Assembly: GCA_002254825.2 (NCBI GenBank)
Contig: NJEL02000056.1
Coordinates: forward strand, 1-12,416
Reading direction: 5' to 3'
Length of the DNA: 12,416 nucleotides
Origin: Methanosarcinales archaeon ex4572_44
GTDB lineage: Archaea; Halobacteriota; Methanosarcinia; Methanosarcinales; EX4572-44
Shown here: positions 12,117 to 12,416 of the stretch, one piece after another
Layout of the letters: every line of letters starts with the position of its first letter
How positions within the stretch are numbered: the first letter of the stretch is position 1
Translations under genes and position numbers: made by a program
The notes under the pieces: generated by a model
What the model saw: the letters and a program-made list of their open reading frames with translations, nothing else
The model's database searches: none
Told to the model about the DNA's origin: nothing

Positions 12117-12416
12117 ATGGAGACAATCATGATAGATGGGTTTGATGCTGCAATCTTTGACATGGATGGCGTTGTCACAGACACTGCTGGTCTGCATGCA
12201 GCCGTTTGGAAGGAGGTCTTCGACCAGTTCCTTGAAGGGTTTGAAGGAAAAGGTTTCAAGCCGTTCACAATGGCTGATTACAGGAGGTATGTGGATGGCA
12301 AGGAGCGTTACTCTGGGGTTAGGAGTTTTCTTAGATCAAGAGGCATAGTGCTCGAAGAGGGCAAACCGGACGATGATCCTGGGTGTGAGACCGTCTGTGG
12401 TCTTGGAAACCGTAAG
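12117..12416 (+). CDS. HAD hydrolase, beta-phosphoglucomutase-like, N-terminal part (3' end outside window)
   Basis: 100 codons are open from ATG 12117 to the window edge. The HAD motif I is AAIFDMDGVVTDTAGLHAAV (11-30), with nucleophile Asp15 and acid/base Asp17. The cap region YVDGKERYSGVRSFLRSRGI (58-77) and TVCGLGNRK (92-100) are typical of beta-phosphoglucomutase-related proteins. These enzymes interconvert beta-glucose-1-phosphate and glucose-6-phosphate, often beside or fused to GH65 trehalose/maltose phosphorylases. Substrate identity is not proven by this fragment. GGTGGTGG lies about 5 bases before ATG 12117, a good ribosome binding site; ATG 12129 is an alternative. It follows the VIT/CCC1-like gene on the same strand and may be cotranscribed with it. 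Confidence 0.85.
   Translation, partial: METIMIDGFDAAIFDMDGVVTDTAGLHAAVWKEVFDQFLEGFEGKGFKPFTMADYRRYVDGKERYSGVRSFLRSRGIVLEEGKPDDDPGCETVCGLGNRK

Noticed and set aside
11863..12268. Minus-strand open frames with repeated peptides opposite the VIT/CCC1-like gene end
   Set aside because: The peptide repeats are only the 45-bp tandem duplication read antisense; the plus-strand genes explain the region.

Overview
The window looks like a fragment of an archaeal chromosome, probably from a methanogen-related euryarchaeon (Halobacteriota, Methanosarcinia/Syntropharchaeia-like). The evidence is an archaeal-type TrpRS C-terminus, a Rnl3-family RNA ligase, transcription factor TFE with its zinc ribbon, ScpA/ScpB, a small archaeal PRC-barrel protein, GTG/TTG starts, and TATA-type promoters with short or absent leaders. 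Taxonomy below that level cannot be settled from the sequence.

Layout. 1-303 (+) is the 3' end of trpS. 401-4150 (-) is one compact operon: three genes that each encode four CBS motifs (12 in all), then an ATP-dependent RNA ligase whose start overlaps the last CBS stop (ATGA). 4175-6018 (+), divergent from that operon, is scpA-scpB, the non-SMC subunits of an SMC complex. The two genes overlap at TTGA, and ScpB carries an unusual ~200-residue C-terminal extension. 6019-7206 is a patchy region: a beheaded membrane-anchored surface protein, an intact small lipoprotein, and an antisense remnant resembling the NfeD C-terminal domain. 7228-8232 (+) holds tfe, a possible 26-28-residue small ORF and a PRC-barrel gene. 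8198-9675 (-) is a ferredoxin plus FAD-oxidoreductase pair that overlaps the PRC-barrel gene tail to tail.

9680-11470 is an AT-rich accessory island. It contains a decayed IS200/IS605-type fragment with two adjacent hairpins, an orphan PD-(D/E)XK nuclease-like gene whose 5' part is separated by a one-base frameshift, and a gene-free stretch with short repeats and a hairpin. 11533-12416 (+) returns to ordinary genes: a VIT/CCC1-like membrane protein, an exact 45-bp tandem duplication across its stop codon, and the first 100 codons of a beta-phosphoglucomutase-like HAD hydrolase.

How the genes may work together. CBS domains commonly bind adenine nucleotides, and the RNA ligase uses ATP and releases AMP, so the CBS-ligase operon may link energy state to RNA repair or circularisation (inference). 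ScpAB, and possibly the PRC-barrel protein (its family includes the archaeal CdpB division proteins), relate to chromosome organisation and division. The ferredoxin is the probable electron partner of the CrtI-like flavoprotein. The best candidates for something undescribed are the ScpB extension, the CBSx12-RNA ligase operon, and the IS605 remnant/nuclease island. No complete new system is evident.
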